Of a DNA stretch of 64,000 nt, positions 45,473 to 55,371 are shown in pieces. The notes beneath the pieces were generated by a model, which was given only the letters and a program-made list of their open reading frames with translations, had not been told where the DNA came from and searched no databases. The position numbers were made by a program, and so were the translations under genes. Source of the stretch: Caballeronia sordidicola (lineage in GTDB: Bacteria > Pseudomonadota > Gammaproteobacteria > Burkholderiales > Burkholderiaceae); contig NZ_MTHB01000102.1 in the NCBI RefSeq assembly GCF_002220365.1, forward strand, positions 1-64,000. The letters are read 5' to 3'. Position 1 is the stretch's first letter, and each line of letters starts with the position of its first letter.

Positions 45473-45916
45473 ATGCCGGCGTCAGGCCGACTGTTCGTGT
45501 GTGTGCGCTGTCGGGCGCAGGTCATTGTTTGCCGCCGTTGCGACCGCGGCCAAATCTATTGCAATAGCGACTGCGCCGAGCTTTCGCGCCATTCCAGCAT
45601 GCGCGAGGCCGGCCGGCGCTACCAGCGCAGCCGCCATGGCCGCTTTGCACACGCCGAACGGATGCGCCGCTATCGCAGCCGCCGGAATAAAGTGACGCAT
45701 CACGGTTCCGTCATGCCTGCCGCCGATGCTCTACTGGCACCGACTTCGACGACGTCGGCGGCCACAGCACCGGTACCCATAACCACCCCACCTGTGCTTG
45801 AGCATTGCCACTTCTGCCAATGCGTCTGTTCGGGCTTCGTACGCCTCGGGCCACTTCGCCGTCGGGTCTTCCATGATGTTTGCATTCCTACGCATTACAC
45901 AGGACATGACCCATGA
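45473..45916 (+). CDS. IS21-associated small zinc-ribbon-like protein (147 aa)
   Basis: The N-terminus has paired cysteines, CVRC, CRRC and CNSDC, followed by the basic stretch [24 protein letters not shown], suggesting a small metal-binding nucleic-acid protein. The middle is Ala/Thr/Pro-rich and the tail has another CHFCQC pair. Its stop overlaps the istA start as ATGA, so the two are translationally coupled. Similar proteins precede istA in some Burkholderiales IS21-like elements (from memory). The role is unknown. Confidence 0.55.
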   Translation: MPASGRLFVCVRCRAQVIVCRRCDRGQIYCNSDCAELSRHSSMREAGRRYQRSRHGRFAHAERMRRYRSRRNKVTHHGSVMPAADALLAPTSTTSAATAPVPITTPPVLEHCHFCQCVCSGFVRLGPLRRRVFHDVCIPTHYTGHDP

Positions 45917-46605
45917 CCATTGGAACCGAACTTGAAGCACAAATCCTTCGCTACTACCATGTTGAGAAGTGGCGCTGTGGCACCATCGCGCGCCAGTTGC
46001 ACGTGCACCGCGGCACCGTCCAGCGCGTGCTAGCTCAGGCCGGACTGCCCCGAATTGGCACCGTTCAGCGGCCCTCGCAGATCGACGCATATCTCCCATT
46101 CATCCTCGAAACGCTCAAGAGGTTTCCGTCGCTCACGGCCAGCCGCCTGTATGCCATGGTCTATGAGCGCGGCTACCGCGGCGGACAGCACCACTTCAGA
46201 CACTTGGTTTCGCTTCATCGTCCGCGCCCGGTGGCCGAGGCGTACCTTCGGCTACGCACCTTACCTGGAGAGCAAGCTCAATGCGACTGGGGGAGCTTCG
46301 GCCATCTGCAAATCGGACGTGCGCGTCGACCCCTGATGGCCTTCGTGATGGTGCTGTCGTGGTCGCGACAGATCTATCTGCACTTCTTCCTCGATGCGCG
46401 GATGGACAGCTTCCTGGCCGGTCACGCCGGTGCCTTCGCGGCATGGTCCGGCGTCTCAAGGGTCATCCTGTACGACAACCTTAAAAGTGCAGTGCTCGAA
46501 CGCCAGGGCGACGCGATCCGCTTCAACCCAACGCTGCTCGCGTTCGCCGCACATCATCGCTATGAACCGCGGCCCGTGGCCGTGGCCGTAGCCAGAGGCA
46601 ACGAG

Positions 46606-46627
46606 TATGGTGTAGTAAAAAAAATGT
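46606..46627 (+). repeat. RIT left inverted repeat
   Basis: Begins TATGGTGTAG and runs into eight A then TGT. It pairs with 49968-49989 (one mismatch, A versus G at position 9). The outer bases ACGAG also match on both sides, so the true terminus may extend a few bases outward. Confidence 0.85.
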
Positions 46628-46721
46628 CGCGGTGCCTCTTAATGACCCTGTATTACCTGTCAGGTTGACGCGTTCATGGCGACATAATTTCAGGCTGATA
46701 CTGATATTCCGCTGATCAACA

Positions 46722-47975
46722 TTGGGGAATATCATGTTTGAGACTCTCTTTACGCGTCCGCATGTTCTTGCTGCCCACACGCTCGCGCCCTGCGTGGAAT
46801 CCAGGAAACGCTTCCTAGTACATTGTCAGGAACTGGGTTATCCGCCTAAGTCGATCCGCAAGATCGCGTGGGTCCTGCTGGTTTTTTCGCAGAGCATGGA
46901 TCTGTCCCGCCCGCAGTTAATAACGCACGAGGAAATCGCGTTTGCGGTTGACCACCGGATTCGTCTCGTTCGAAGTGAGCGCACGAACGAGTCCCGCAGC
47001 TCGCGGCTTCTGTTCATCCATACCGCCACGGCCTGGCTGTGTTTTCTGGGACGTCTGGAGGAACGGCATCCCACGAGAGAACCATTTGTTCGCTATGTTG
47101 AGCACTACGTCGATTTCATGCGCGACCAGCGAGGACTCTCTCCTGCTACGATTTCAAACTGTCGTGATGAGATCGGTCATTTTCTGGCGATGGTCTGCCG
47201 CCCTGACAGGGCAATTGATGCTCTCACTATCCACGACGTCGACACCTACCTCGCGTACCAGGGCAACCATGGCTGGTCCAGAGTGTCATTGCACGCGCTT
47301 GCGAGCACGCTGCGCAATTTCTTCCGGTATGCAGAAGGACAAGGCTGGGCTACCAACGTTGCGTGCGGCATTGAAGCACCCGTGGTGTATAGGGAGGAGG
47401 GTTTGCCGCTCGGGCCAAATTGGGAGGACGTGCAAAGATTCGTCGACAGTTTTGTCGGCGAGAGTGCGATCGATCTACGCAACCGTGCGATGATCATGCT
47501 GCTGGTTGTCTACGGACTGAGGCGCGGCGAGGTGGTACTGCTCCGTCTGGAGGATATAGACTGGTGCGGCGAGATCCTTCATGTCCATCGTCCCAAGCAG
47601 CGTTGCACACAGCAATATCCGCTGGTGGCAACAGTTGGGAATGCCATTCTGCGTTACCTGAAGGAAGCGCGTCCACGAAGCGCTCATCGTGAGCTGTTCC
47701 TGTCTGTTGAGGCGCCGATCCGACCGTTGTCACCTGCGCGCGTAAGCGACATTGTCCGGTCGCGTCTCGCAGTGCTTGGCATCGACATCCCGCGGCGTGG
47801 CGCACATTGCCTGAGGCATGCCAATGCCCGGCACTTACTCGATGCTGGTTTTGCCCTGAAGGAGATCGGCGATCATCTCGGCCATCGCAGCGCTTCGTCA
47901 ACGAGAAGCTATGCGAAGGTTGACCTGAGCGGACTTAGGCGTGTGGCCGAAATCGATCTGGGGAGTTTGCTATGA
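46722..47975 (+). CDS. RIT tyrosine recombinase A (417 aa)
   Basis: First of the trio. N-terminal core-binding domain (about residues 115-210), then the catalytic domain with Arg in VVYGLRRGEVVLLRLEDIDW, HxxR in HCLRHANARHLLDAG, the second His in LGHRSASSTRSYAKVD and the nucleophile Tyr in RSYAKV. The extra N-terminal 110 residues are typical of RitA. Its stop overlaps the next start as ATGA. Confidence 0.9.
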   Translation: MGNIMFETLFTRPHVLAAHTLAPCVESRKRFLVHCQELGYPPKSIRKIAWVLLVFSQSMDLSRPQLITHEEIAFAVDHRIRLVRSERTNESRSSRLLFIHTATAWLCFLGRLEERHPTREPFVRYVEHYVDFMRDQRGLSPATISNCRDEIGHFLAMVCRPDRAIDALTIHDVDTYLAYQGNHGWSRVSLHALASTLRNFFRYAEGQGWATNVACGIEAPVVYREEGLPLGPNWEDVQRFVDSFVGESAIDLRNRAMIMLLVVYGLRRGEVVLLRLEDIDWCGEILHVHRPKQRCTQQYPLVATVGNAILRYLKEARPRSAHRELFLSVEAPIRPLSPARVSDIVRSRLAVLGIDIPRRGAHCLRHANARHLLDAGFALKEIGDHLGHRSASSTRSYAKVDLSGLRRVAEIDLGSLL

Positions 47976-48913
47976 CGCTCTCCGAACTTGTCGCCCAATA
48001 CGTGAGCCACAAACGGGCGTTGGGCATGCGCTTTGATTCCGAAGCGGCCACGCTTGCCTCATTCTGCCGCCGGGTTGATGGCAACATTGATGTGACGGCG
48101 GTCACGCTCAGGCAGGTACATGACTTCCTGACTGGCAACAGGCCGCTGACTAACCATTGGCGCAAGAGAAGGTCGGTACTTGACTGCCTGTTTCGTTTTG
48201 CCCTCTCGCGTGGGCATGTCTCGGCTTCTCCACTTTCTCCCTACAGTCCGGAATTGCCGCCACCGCTGATACCCTATATCTATTCGCAGCAGGAATTAAA
48301 GTGCCTGCTCGACGTGGCTCCGGCGGCATGCAGTCCATACGGTCTGCTGGATGCATATGTCTTACGTGCACTCATTCTGATTCTGTATGGGGCTTGCCTG
48401 CGCCATGGCGAAGCCTTGCGGCTAACCATGCAGGACGTCAATCTCGACGAAGCCGTCTTGCACGTGCACGAGAGCAAATTCTATAAATCGAGGCTCGTTC
48501 CGCTAGGCACAGATCTGAATAGTGCGATGCGAACCTATGCTCGGCAACGCAACCAGAGATTTGGGCAGGCACCGGCTGCGCCGTTCTTCTGTTTCCGCGA
48601 TGGTCGCCCTGTGACCCAGAAAGCTGTGTGCAAGGCCTTTCAGCGACAGCGCGTCCTGGCAAACATCCAACGCGAAGGCGGTGCGTCCTGCCAGCCGAGG
48701 CTGCATGATTTGCGGCACTCAGGCGCAGTGCACCGGCTAATCGCCTGGTATCGCGGTGGCGTGGAGTTGCAACTGTTGTTACCGCAGCTGGCCACCTATC
48801 TCGGCCACATCGATCTCGCGAGCACCCAGCGCTACCTCACTCTGACGCCCGAGTTGCTGAATGAAGCGGGCACGCGCTTTGAAACTTACTTCCTTGAGGT
48901 GCATCATGAATAA
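47972..48913 (+). CDS. RIT tyrosine recombinase B (313 aa)
   Basis: Second of the trio. Catalytic Arg in LYGACLRHGEALRLTMQDVN, HxxR in RLHDLRHSGAVHRLIAW, His in YLGHIDLASTQRYLTLT with the nucleophile Tyr. Both ends overlap the neighbouring genes, so the three proteins are made together. Confidence 0.9.
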   Translation: MTLSELVAQYVSHKRALGMRFDSEAATLASFCRRVDGNIDVTAVTLRQVHDFLTGNRPLTNHWRKRRSVLDCLFRFALSRGHVSASPLSPYSPELPPPLIPYIYSQQELKCLLDVAPAACSPYGLLDAYVLRALILILYGACLRHGEALRLTMQDVNLDEAVLHVHESKFYKSRLVPLGTDLNSAMRTYARQRNQRFGQAPAAPFFCFRDGRPVTQKAVCKAFQRQRVLANIQREGGASCQPRLHDLRHSGAVHRLIAWYRGGVELQLLLPQLATYLGHIDLASTQRYLTLTPELLNEAGTRFETYFLEVHHE

Positions 48914-49901
48914 CTCATCTTTGCTAGGTCCGTGGATCCGGCGGTTCTTGATCGAGTATCTGGTGGGCGAACGTAACCTTGCCATCAATACGCAAAAAAG
49001 TTACCGCGACATGCTCATGCTGTTGCTTCCGTATCTGGCCGCCAAGGTCGACAAACGGATCGATCGCCTGAGCGTGGATGATCTCTCCGCGCAAATGGTC
49101 CGCCTGTTCCTGACGCACATGGAAGAACAGCGCCACTGTATGGTCAGCACACGAAATCAGCGGCTCGGCGGCATCCATGCGCTGGCTCGTTTCATCGGCG
49201 AACATGCACCGGAATACGTCGACTGGTGGGCACAGATTCATCTGATTCCTGTCAAGAAAACCAGTCGGCCGGAGATCAGCTACCTTAGCAGGCTGGAAAT
49301 GGACGCCCTGCTCGCAGCCTCTGACATCCATACAGCACAGGGGCAGCGCGAACATGAGTTACTGCTCTTCATGTTTAATTCAGGAGCGCGTGCAAGCGAA
49401 GCCGCGCAGCTCAGGATTGGCGACATTGACTGGCACACGCGTTCGGCCAGCATCGTCGGCAAAGGGAACAAACATCGCCGCTGCCCGCTCTGGAAATCCA
49501 CAATCGAGGCGTTGCGCTCACAGACTGAAGGCAGGGCCGCCGCCGAACCTGTGTTCCTCAACCGGTTCCATCAGACGATGACGCGCTCCGGCATTCATGC
49601 TTTGGTGAAGCGCTGCGCTATTCGTGCTGCAGCCAGCGCGCCATCACTCGCCGGCAAGAACGTGCACCCACATGTGATTCGGCATACAACCGCTTCGCTA
49701 CTACTGCAAGCCGGTGTCGACATCAATACGATACGCGGCTGGCTTGGGCACGTGTCGTTGGAGACGACCAACATCTATGCCGAGATCAATCTGGAAACAA
49801 AGGCGCGGGCGCTGGCGACATGCGAAGTGCAAGGCAATGCCGAAGTACAAAAACAATGGCGTGATCAGCCCGACCTGATGGCCTTCCTCCGTACCCTGTA
49901 G
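48906..49901 (+). CDS. RIT tyrosine recombinase C (331 aa)
   Basis: Third of the trio, XerD/IntI-like. Core-binding domain at about residues 10-105; catalytic Arg in MFNSGARASEAAQLRIGDIDW, Lys in VGKGNKHRRCPL, HxxR in HVIRHTTASLLLQ, His in WLGHVSLETTNIYAEI with the nucleophile Tyr. ATG 48906 overlaps the stop of recombinase B. A right-hand non-coding tail of 115 bases follows before the element end. Confidence 0.9.
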   Translation: MNNSSLLGPWIRRFLIEYLVGERNLAINTQKSYRDMLMLLLPYLAAKVDKRIDRLSVDDLSAQMVRLFLTHMEEQRHCMVSTRNQRLGGIHALARFIGEHAPEYVDWWAQIHLIPVKKTSRPEISYLSRLEMDALLAASDIHTAQGQREHELLLFMFNSGARASEAAQLRIGDIDWHTRSASIVGKGNKHRRCPLWKSTIEALRSQTEGRAAAEPVFLNRFHQTMTRSGIHALVKRCAIRAAASAPSLAGKNVHPHVIRHTTASLLLQAGVDINTIRGWLGHVSLETTNIYAEINLETKARALATCEVQGNAEVQKQWRDQPDLMAFLRTL

Positions 49902-49967
49902 CCGAATAATATGTGCTGTTCGGTTCCCGCAAAGAGGCTTCCTTGGCCTCGTCGGTTATCGACCAGC

Positions 49968-50016
49968 ACATTTTTTTTACCACACCATACTCGTGCTTAT
50001 GGGCTCGAGCCCATAA
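49968..50016 (-). repeat. RIT right inverted repeat and 20-base palindrome
   Basis: The right inverted repeat is 49968-49989. It is followed by CTCGTGC and a perfect palindrome with arms TTATGGGCTC / GAGCCCATAA at 49997-50016. The palindrome has no counterpart at the left end and abuts the duplicated CAACGAG; it could be a recombinase core site or a leftover of the joined circular form. Confidence 0.7.
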
Positions 50017-50825
50017 CAACGAGAAGGGGCGCGTCGAGAGGGCAATCCGGTTTGTACGCGAGAACTTCTTTGCCGCGCGCAAATTCGTTGACCTCGACGA
50101 CCTCAATGCCCAGGCCGCGCTCTGGTGCGCCGGACCTGCGGCCGATCGACCGTGCCGGGAAGAGCCCGCTATCACCGTGCGTGAGGCCTTCGCCCGCGAA
50201 CAGCCCAGTCTGTTGGCCCTGCCGGAGAATCCGTACCCCTGCGAACTGCAACTGGCTGTGCAGGTCAACAAGACGCCGTATGTTCGCTTCGATCTGAACG
50301 ACTACACAATCCCGCATACGCACGTGCGGCGCACGCTCACGGTACGGGCCAATCCGCGGCAGGTCCGCATTCTCGACGGAGCCGATCTGCTCGCCACTCA
50401 TGAGCGCAGTTACGATCGCGGTGCACAGATCGAGATTGCAGCGCACATCGACGGCCTCGTCGAGCGCAAACGCGAAGCACGTCATCATCGCGGCCTGGAC
50501 CATCTGAGCCGGGCCGCGCCGGCCAGTCAGGCCCTGATGCTGCGTGCCGCTGAACGCGGCGGTAATCTGGGCAACATCACATCTCATCTGCTGCGCCTGC
50601 TCGATCGCTATGGCGCCGCCGAACTGCAGGCGGCCATTGAGGAGACCCTCGCCAGTGGCGCGGCACCTCATCCGAATCCGGTACGTCTGGCGCTTGAGCG
50701 CCGGCGCGCGGCGCGGCAAGCGCCTCCACCCGTCGCAGTCCCGTTGCCCGAACACGTACGCAAGAAGGACACGTTGGTAACGCCCCATCGGCTCGACATT
50801 TACGACCAGATCACGGGAGACTCTG

Positions 50826-51410
50826 ATGAACACGCCTGATGTACTACAAACCCGCGCGCACGCCTTGCGCCTGTATGGACTCCTGGCGCATTGGCCCGAC
50901 GTTGCGGGCGAACAGTGGGTCGCACCTCTGCTGCAGTGGGAGGAGGACGAGCGCGGTCGCCGCTCACTGGAGCGCCGTATCCGTGACGCGCATTTAGGCA
51001 GCTTCAAACCGCTGTGCGACTTTGATTGGGCCTGGCCTAAGCGGTGCGATCGTGTCGCCGTCGAAGAGTTAATGTCGCTTGAGTTCATCAAAGACACCGC
51101 CAACGTCGTACTGATCGGCCCGAACGGCGTCGGTAAATCCACACTGGCGCTCAATCTCGCCTATCAGGCAATCGCAGGTGGCCACACAGCGTTGTTCACC
51201 ACCGCCGGCCAGATGCTCGGTGAACTGGCCGCGCTCGATAGCGATTCTGCCCTGCGCCGCCGACTGAATCGCTATGCCTCGCCCGATGTGCTCGTGATCG
51301 ACGAGGTTGGCTACCTCTCGTACTCAAACCGCCACGCCGATCTGCTGTTCGAACTCGTCAGCAGAAGGTACGGGGTCACCTCGACCGTGGTTACGACAAA
51401 CAGACCATTT
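50826..51410 (+). pseudogene. istB: IS21 helper ATPase IstB, 3'-truncated
   Basis: AAA+ transposition helper. Walker A in LIGPNGVGKSTLALNLAYQA and Walker B in VLVIDEVGYLSYSNRHADLLFELVSRRY are intact. After TTNRPF (51410) the family match stops; the usual EWAEVFPNA... end with the last conserved Arg region is replaced by unrelated sequence running to a stop at 51521. It overlaps the istA stop by 14 bases. Confidence 0.85.
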
Positions 51411-52069
51411 AAAGGTAACCGCTCAATTACGCACACGTTGACAAGACGAAGACGGCCGCACCGCGACGACCGAGGTCGGCGATGTCCAAAGCGAAGGATG
51501 AGCGTGGATAAAACGGCTTGAGCGTGCGCTTTGAGCACTTGCCAAGGGCCGGGAGTAGGGCGACCGCGCGCTATCTACTTGCGACTGCCGGGGTACAGCT
51601 CGCAGTTGGTCTTTTTCACCCTCTGCCGACACTTATATCCGACTCAGTATTTTCCCGATGTCGTCGCGACGCCGGATATTCAAGTTTTGGGCACACCGGC
51701 TCTGGAACCGTTTGCTGGCGGACTTCTCCGCTGACTGGCTGGGTGTCTTGCTGCGTGTGATTCTCCAACCCATAACCACAGGTAGGGCATAGCGTGCAAA
51801 AAATGTAGCTGGGCAAGTCAAATTGGCGAGTTACTCTTGTTTAGACGCAAGAATTCACGATAATTTGGAAGTATAAAGCGCTTTAATCTGGCTTAAATCA
51901 TTTAATTCGAATCTTATGCGAGCAATTGCCTGCGCGACAACTCTTACCCGCTCTTCGACTTTTTCTCTCGCGCGTGAGTTTCAACAGGGCCTTTGTATCG
52001 ACGGTGCAATTCCGAAAGTCATTGAACAACGCGCTGCCAGAACCTGGAACTGCTAATTGGAATGAAAGA
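51411..52069. other. Unassigned sequence between truncated istB and proV
   Basis: No recognisable gene. The first 400 bases differ in character from the flanks and may be the end of another mobile element that removed the istB tail. At 51860-51874, ATAATTTGGAAGTAT followed by AAAGCG resembles parts of the regulon promoters, but the spacing differs and no -35/-10 pair fits, so it is only a weak candidate for proV control. Confidence 0.4.
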
Positions 52070-53353
52070 ATGCCCACAAACCTTACATTCGAATCGCACC
52101 AAGCGGCTCCTCCGCGCGCGCTCGGTTTGCGCTCAACTTCTTTGGACGCGGCGCCTGTGACTGCAGACGAAATTCTCACCGTTAAAGACTTGTCCAAGAT
52201 ATTCGGGCCGAAGCCTGAGCGCGCGGCCGAAATGCTCCAGCAGGGACTTGGACGGAACGAAATATTTCAGCAGACGGGCAATATGGTGGCGGTTGACAAC
52301 GTCAGCCTCGATGTTCGTGCCGGAGAGATTTTCGTCATCATGGGGTTATCGGGGTCGGGTAAATCGACACTCGTGCGCCTCCTGAACCGCCTCATCGAGC
52401 CGACTTCGGGCAAGGTAGTCCTCGAAGGGCGCGATATCGCCCCAATGTCGACCCCTGAATTGCGCGAAGTGCGGCGTCGGAAGATGGCGATGGTGTTTCA
52501 GTCTTTCGCTCTCTTGCCGAACCGTACTGTTATCGAGAACGTGGCCTACGGTCTCGAAGTAGCCGGACAAAAGAAGGCGGAGCGATATGAAGTTGCACGT
52601 AGTGCGCTTGAACGGGTGGGTCTCGGCTCGTACGAAAAGCTGTATCCGAGCGAGCTCTCGGGTGGCATGCAGCAACGTGTAGGTCTTGCTCGCGCGCTGG
52701 CGGTGAATCCATCTGTGCTGCTGATGGATGAAGCATTCTCGGCCCTCGACCCGCTCATTCGGTTCGAGATGCAAAATGAACTCCTTCGCTTGCAAAAAGA
52801 AGAGCAGCGGACGGTTGTGTTTATTTCGCATGACATTGACGAAGCGTTGAAGATTGGTGGCCGCGTGGGCGTGATGAAGGATGGCCGGCTCGTGCAGGTC
52901 GGCACGCCGGCTGAGCTTATTCAGTCGCCCGCTGACGACTACGTTCGCAACTTTTTCCGGAACGTCGACACTTCGCGCTTTCAAAAGGCAGCAAGTCTTC
53001 TATCAAGGGTTGACCGGGGAGTCATCACGTGTGACACCGGGGTATCTGCGGCAGGTTATGCGAACACCCTGGTCGACGCGGGCGTTGAGTGCGGCTACGT
53101 TTGCGACGAGGCCGGGCGATATCAAGGCTTGGTCACGTCCACGTCGTTGCGTAAGTGCGGCAACGCGCCGATTCGAGATGCCTTACTCCGCGACATCGCT
53201 TCAGTATCCGTTGATGCTGACTTACACGAGTTATCGACCGTCGCGCTCAGACAAGAACACGATGTACCGGTCGTCGATGCCACGGGCAAGTTTGCGGGCA
53301 TCGTGTCTTGCCGAACGATTCTGAAACAGGTTATGGAACGGAGGGCAGCTTGA
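52070..53353 (+). CDS. proV: Glycine betaine/proline betaine ABC transporter ATPase
   Basis: ATP-binding subunit of a ProU/OpuA-type osmolyte importer (427 aa). The N-terminal extension with [24 protein letters not shown] is specific to ProV; Walker [11 protein letters not shown]-loop [12 protein letters not shown], signature ELSGGMQQR, Walker [15 protein letters not shown] and H-loop ISHDIDEA follow, and the C-terminus carries two CBS domains that sense ionic strength in relatives. ATG 52070 is preferred because the conserved region starts soon after. The stop overlaps proW. Confidence 0.93.
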   Translation: MPTNLTFESHQAAPPRALGLRSTSLDAAPVTADEILTVKDLSKIFGPKPERAAEMLQQGLGRNEIFQQTGNMVAVDNVSLDVRAGEIFVIMGLSGSGKSTLVRLLNRLIEPTSGKVVLEGRDIAPMSTPELREVRRRKMAMVFQSFALLPNRTVIENVAYGLEVAGQKKAERYEVARSALERVGLGSYEKLYPSELSGGMQQRVGLARALAVNPSVLLMDEAFSALDPLIRFEMQNELLRLQKEEQRTVVFISHDIDEALKIGGRVGVMKDGRLVQVGTPAELIQSPADDYVRNFFRNVDTSRFQKAASLLSRVDRGVITCDTGVSAAGYANTLVDAGVECGYVCDEAGRYQGLVTSTSLRKCGNAPIRDALLRDIASVSVDADLHELSTVALRQEHDVPVVDATGKFAGIVSCRTILKQVMERRAA

Positions 53354-54237
53354 ACTCATCATTCATCGGACAGGCAGCAGAGCATGGAGTGAACTTCCTG
53401 TTTCTGCATTTTCGCGGTGGCTTCGACACCTTCTCGGCAGCCCTGGACGCGGTTGTTAAGCTTCTTCAGGACGGGCTTGCTGCGATTCCCTTTGTAGTGA
53501 TGCTAGTAGCCTTCATGGCGCTTGCTCTTTGGCGGAAGGGGATTTTCTTCGCGGCCTTCGTCGGCCTTGCGATTATGACCATCCATTTCATGGGGCTCTG
53601 GGACCAAACGGTGTCCACTCTTGCTCTGGTAATTGCTGCGACATTTTTCAGTTTGATAATTGGTATCCCGCTTGGAATATGGGGAGCGCGTAACAAAAGG
53701 GCCGAAGTCGGCTTACGCTCGCTGCTCGATTTCATGCAGACAATGCCGGCCTTCGTCTACCTCATTCCCGCAGTGATTCTGTTTGGACTCGGTCGGGTAC
53801 CGGCTGTCATCGCTACGATTGTGTTCTCTATGCCTCCAGTCGTCCGACTGACTACTCTCGGCATTAAGCAAGTCCGCGAGGAGCTCGTCGAGGCGGGTAG
53901 GTCATTTGGCAGCACGGATTCGCAATTGTTGTGGAAGATTCAGCTTCCGAACGCGCTGCCTTCCATCATGGCTGGCATTAACCAGACCATCATGATGGCG
54001 CTCTCGATGGTTGTCGTCGCCTCGATGATTGGTGCTGGTGGTCTTGGTGAGTATGTTCTGAGTGGCATCCAGCGCCTGGATATCGGGATTGGTTTTGAGG
54101 GAGGCCTCGGTGTCGTATTGTTGGCGATTATTCTCGACCGGCTGACTGAAAGCTTCGGCATTAAATCTGCCAAGAAGAAGTCCAAGGTGCGCGCTATCAA
54201 GCAGTCCACTACTGAAACTGTGCAAGCCCAGCCTTAG
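53350..54237 (+). CDS. proW: Glycine betaine/proline betaine ABC transporter permease
   Basis: Inner membrane permease (295 aa) with about seven membrane segments and the coupling loop region around [32 protein letters not shown], diagnostic for ProW/OpuAB. The start is taken as TTG 53350: GGAGGG lies four bases upstream, and the codon overlaps the proV stop as TTGA, indicating coupling. An in-frame ATG at 53308 would overlap proV by 46 bases. Confidence 0.9.
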   Translation: MNSSFIGQAAEHGVNFLFLHFRGGFDTFSAALDAVVKLLQDGLAAIPFVVMLVAFMALALWRKGIFFAAFVGLAIMTIHFMGLWDQTVSTLALVIAATFFSLIIGIPLGIWGARNKRAEVGLRSLLDFMQTMPAFVYLIPAVILFGLGRVPAVIATIVFSMPPVVRLTTLGIKQVREELVEAGRSFGSTDSQLLWKIQLPNALPSIMAGINQTIMMALSMVVVASMIGAGGLGEYVLSGIQRLDIGIGFEGGLGVVLLAIILDRLTESFGIKSAKKKSKVRAIKQSTTETVQAQP

Positions 54238-54339
54238 TTCGCCATACGTCGCGTAGATTCTTGCAAGGCATAACAAAGGCGCAGCAAAGTACCAAAATAA
54301 AGCAAAAAAGCAACCACTTTACATAAAGAGGAGTACCAA

Positions 54340-55221
54340 ATGACAATTGAAAATCTGAAGTCTTATCTTACGAAATTGACCGCGTCGGCGCTGTGTGTTT
54401 TGGGCCTTTATGGCAGTGCTGCAGTTGCAGCAGAACCCGTGAAAATCACGATTACCAACTGGGCAGACGTTCTTGCCGTTGCAAACGTTGCGAAATATGT
54501 CATGGAAACGAAGCTCCAGCAGCCTGTCACGTTTGTTCAGGCGGACATCGGCATTCAATATCAGGGCGTATCGCGTGGGGACGTAGACCTGATGGTCGGC
54601 GGCTGGCTTCCGGTGACGCATGCAGCGTATTACGCGAGATACAAAGACACCCTGGATGACGTAGGCATCATCTATTCCGGCGCCAAGAACGGTTGGGCCG
54701 TGCCCCAATACGTGCCGGAGTCTGAGCTATCGTCGATTGAAGACCTCAACAAGCCGGATGTGAAGACCAAGACGAAGGGGGTGATTCAAGGTATCGAGCC
54801 GGGCGGCGGTTTGATGACTGCGTCCGAAAAGACCATCAAGGAATACAACCTGGCAGGCTACACCCTGCAGTCGTCGAGTGAAGCGGGCATGCTTGCTTCA
54901 CTCCAGCGCGCGACGCAGTCCAAGCAATGGATTGTTGCGACGGTTTGGAGCCCCCATTGGTTGTTCCAGAAGTTCCCAATGCGCTATCTCAAGGACCCGA
55001 AGGGCACGTTGGGCGGCGAAGAACAGGTGCACGCTTTTGCCTCGAAGCAATTCGCATCCAAGTTTCCGCGTGCCGATGTTTTCATGAAACATTTCAAATT
55101 GACGCTTGCTGACGTCGAGGCCATCGAGCTCGAGGGTAACTCCACGAACGACTACGCGACGGCGGCCAAGAAGTTTGTTGATGCTCATCCGGACAAAGTG
55201 AGCGCATGGCTTCAGCAGTAA
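54340..55221 (+). CDS. proX: Glycine betaine/proline betaine-binding periplasmic protein
   Basis: OpuAC-type binding protein (293 aa). A signal peptide covers about residues 1-31 (LTASALCVLGLYGSAAVAA). Mature residues ITNWADVLAVANVAKYVME, GGWLPVTHAAYYARY and VATVWSPHWLFQKFPMRYLKDP carry the tryptophans that form the aromatic cage for quaternary ammonium groups. AGAGGAG precedes the ATG. It belongs to the proVW unit; quaternary betaines (or DMSP) are the expected ligands. Confidence 0.92.
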   Translation: MTIENLKSYLTKLTASALCVLGLYGSAAVAAEPVKITITNWADVLAVANVAKYVMETKLQQPVTFVQADIGIQYQGVSRGDVDLMVGGWLPVTHAAYYARYKDTLDDVGIIYSGAKNGWAVPQYVPESELSSIEDLNKPDVKTKTKGVIQGIEPGGGLMTASEKTIKEYNLAGYTLQSSSEAGMLASLQRATQSKQWIVATVWSPHWLFQKFPMRYLKDPKGTLGGEEQVHAFASKQFASKFPRADVFMKHFKLTLADVEAIELEGNSTNDYATAAKKFVDAHPDKVSAWLQQ

Positions 55222-55371
55222 AATTTTTGCGGGCGCGACGGCGGGGTTACCTCGCTGTCCGTCCCATGGCAGGCTATCCGTTTATTGAGAGACGTCGGCC
55301 GTAGTGCCGGCGCAGCACCTTGATAAGTCAGTGCCTGATATGAACCTGTCATAGCAACACGGAGTACGTCT

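Larger units (their letters stand above)
46606..50016 (+). mobile_element. RIT element (recombinase-in-trio) inserted in istA
   Basis: Three overlapping tyrosine recombinase genes in one orientation define a RIT element. The direct repeat CAACGAG flanks it at 46599-46605 and 50017-50023. Inverted repeats at 46606-46627 and 49968-49989 match at 21 of 22 bases. A perfect 20-base palindrome (49997-50016) fills the space between the right inverted repeat and the right direct repeat. Exact removal of 46606-50023 restores the istA frame. Confidence 0.9.
45913..50839 (+). pseudogene. istA: IS21 transposase IstA, split by the RIT element
   Basis: The left part (45913-46605, 231 codons) carries the helix-turn-helix [19 protein letters not shown] and two catalytic acids in AQCDWGSFG and ILYDNLKSA. 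The right part (50024-50839) begins KGRVERAIRFVRENFFAARKF and continues in the same frame. Joined at the GNE-KGRVE site they give 502 residues, a normal IstA. The insertion sits at the third catalytic Glu (GNEKGRVE), so the gene is inactive while it is occupied. The istB gene starts before the istA stop. Confidence 0.9.
44625..51410 (+). mobile_element. IS21-family element, invaded by a RIT element and truncated on the right
   Basis: Order: terminal repeats, passenger frames, istA (split), istB (cut). The left limit is set by the presumed terminal repeats and is approximate. The right limit is where the istB homology ends, after TTNRPF at 51410; the right terminus is missing. Without an intact istB or right end the element cannot move on its own. 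Confidence 0.7.

Noticed and set aside
45154..45525. Minus-strand frame of 123 codons in the IS21-like left region
   Set aside because: No ribosome site, no family resemblance and skewed composition.
49997..51154. Minus-strand frame of 385 codons opposite istA/istB
   Set aside because: Shadow of the IS21 genes in GC-rich sequence.
51860..51874. ATAATTTGGAAGTAT upstream of proV considered as a fifth regulon box
   Set aside because: The AAAGCG element directly abuts it instead of lying about 13 bases away, and no TTGACG-N17-AATACT follows; kept only as a weak candidate.
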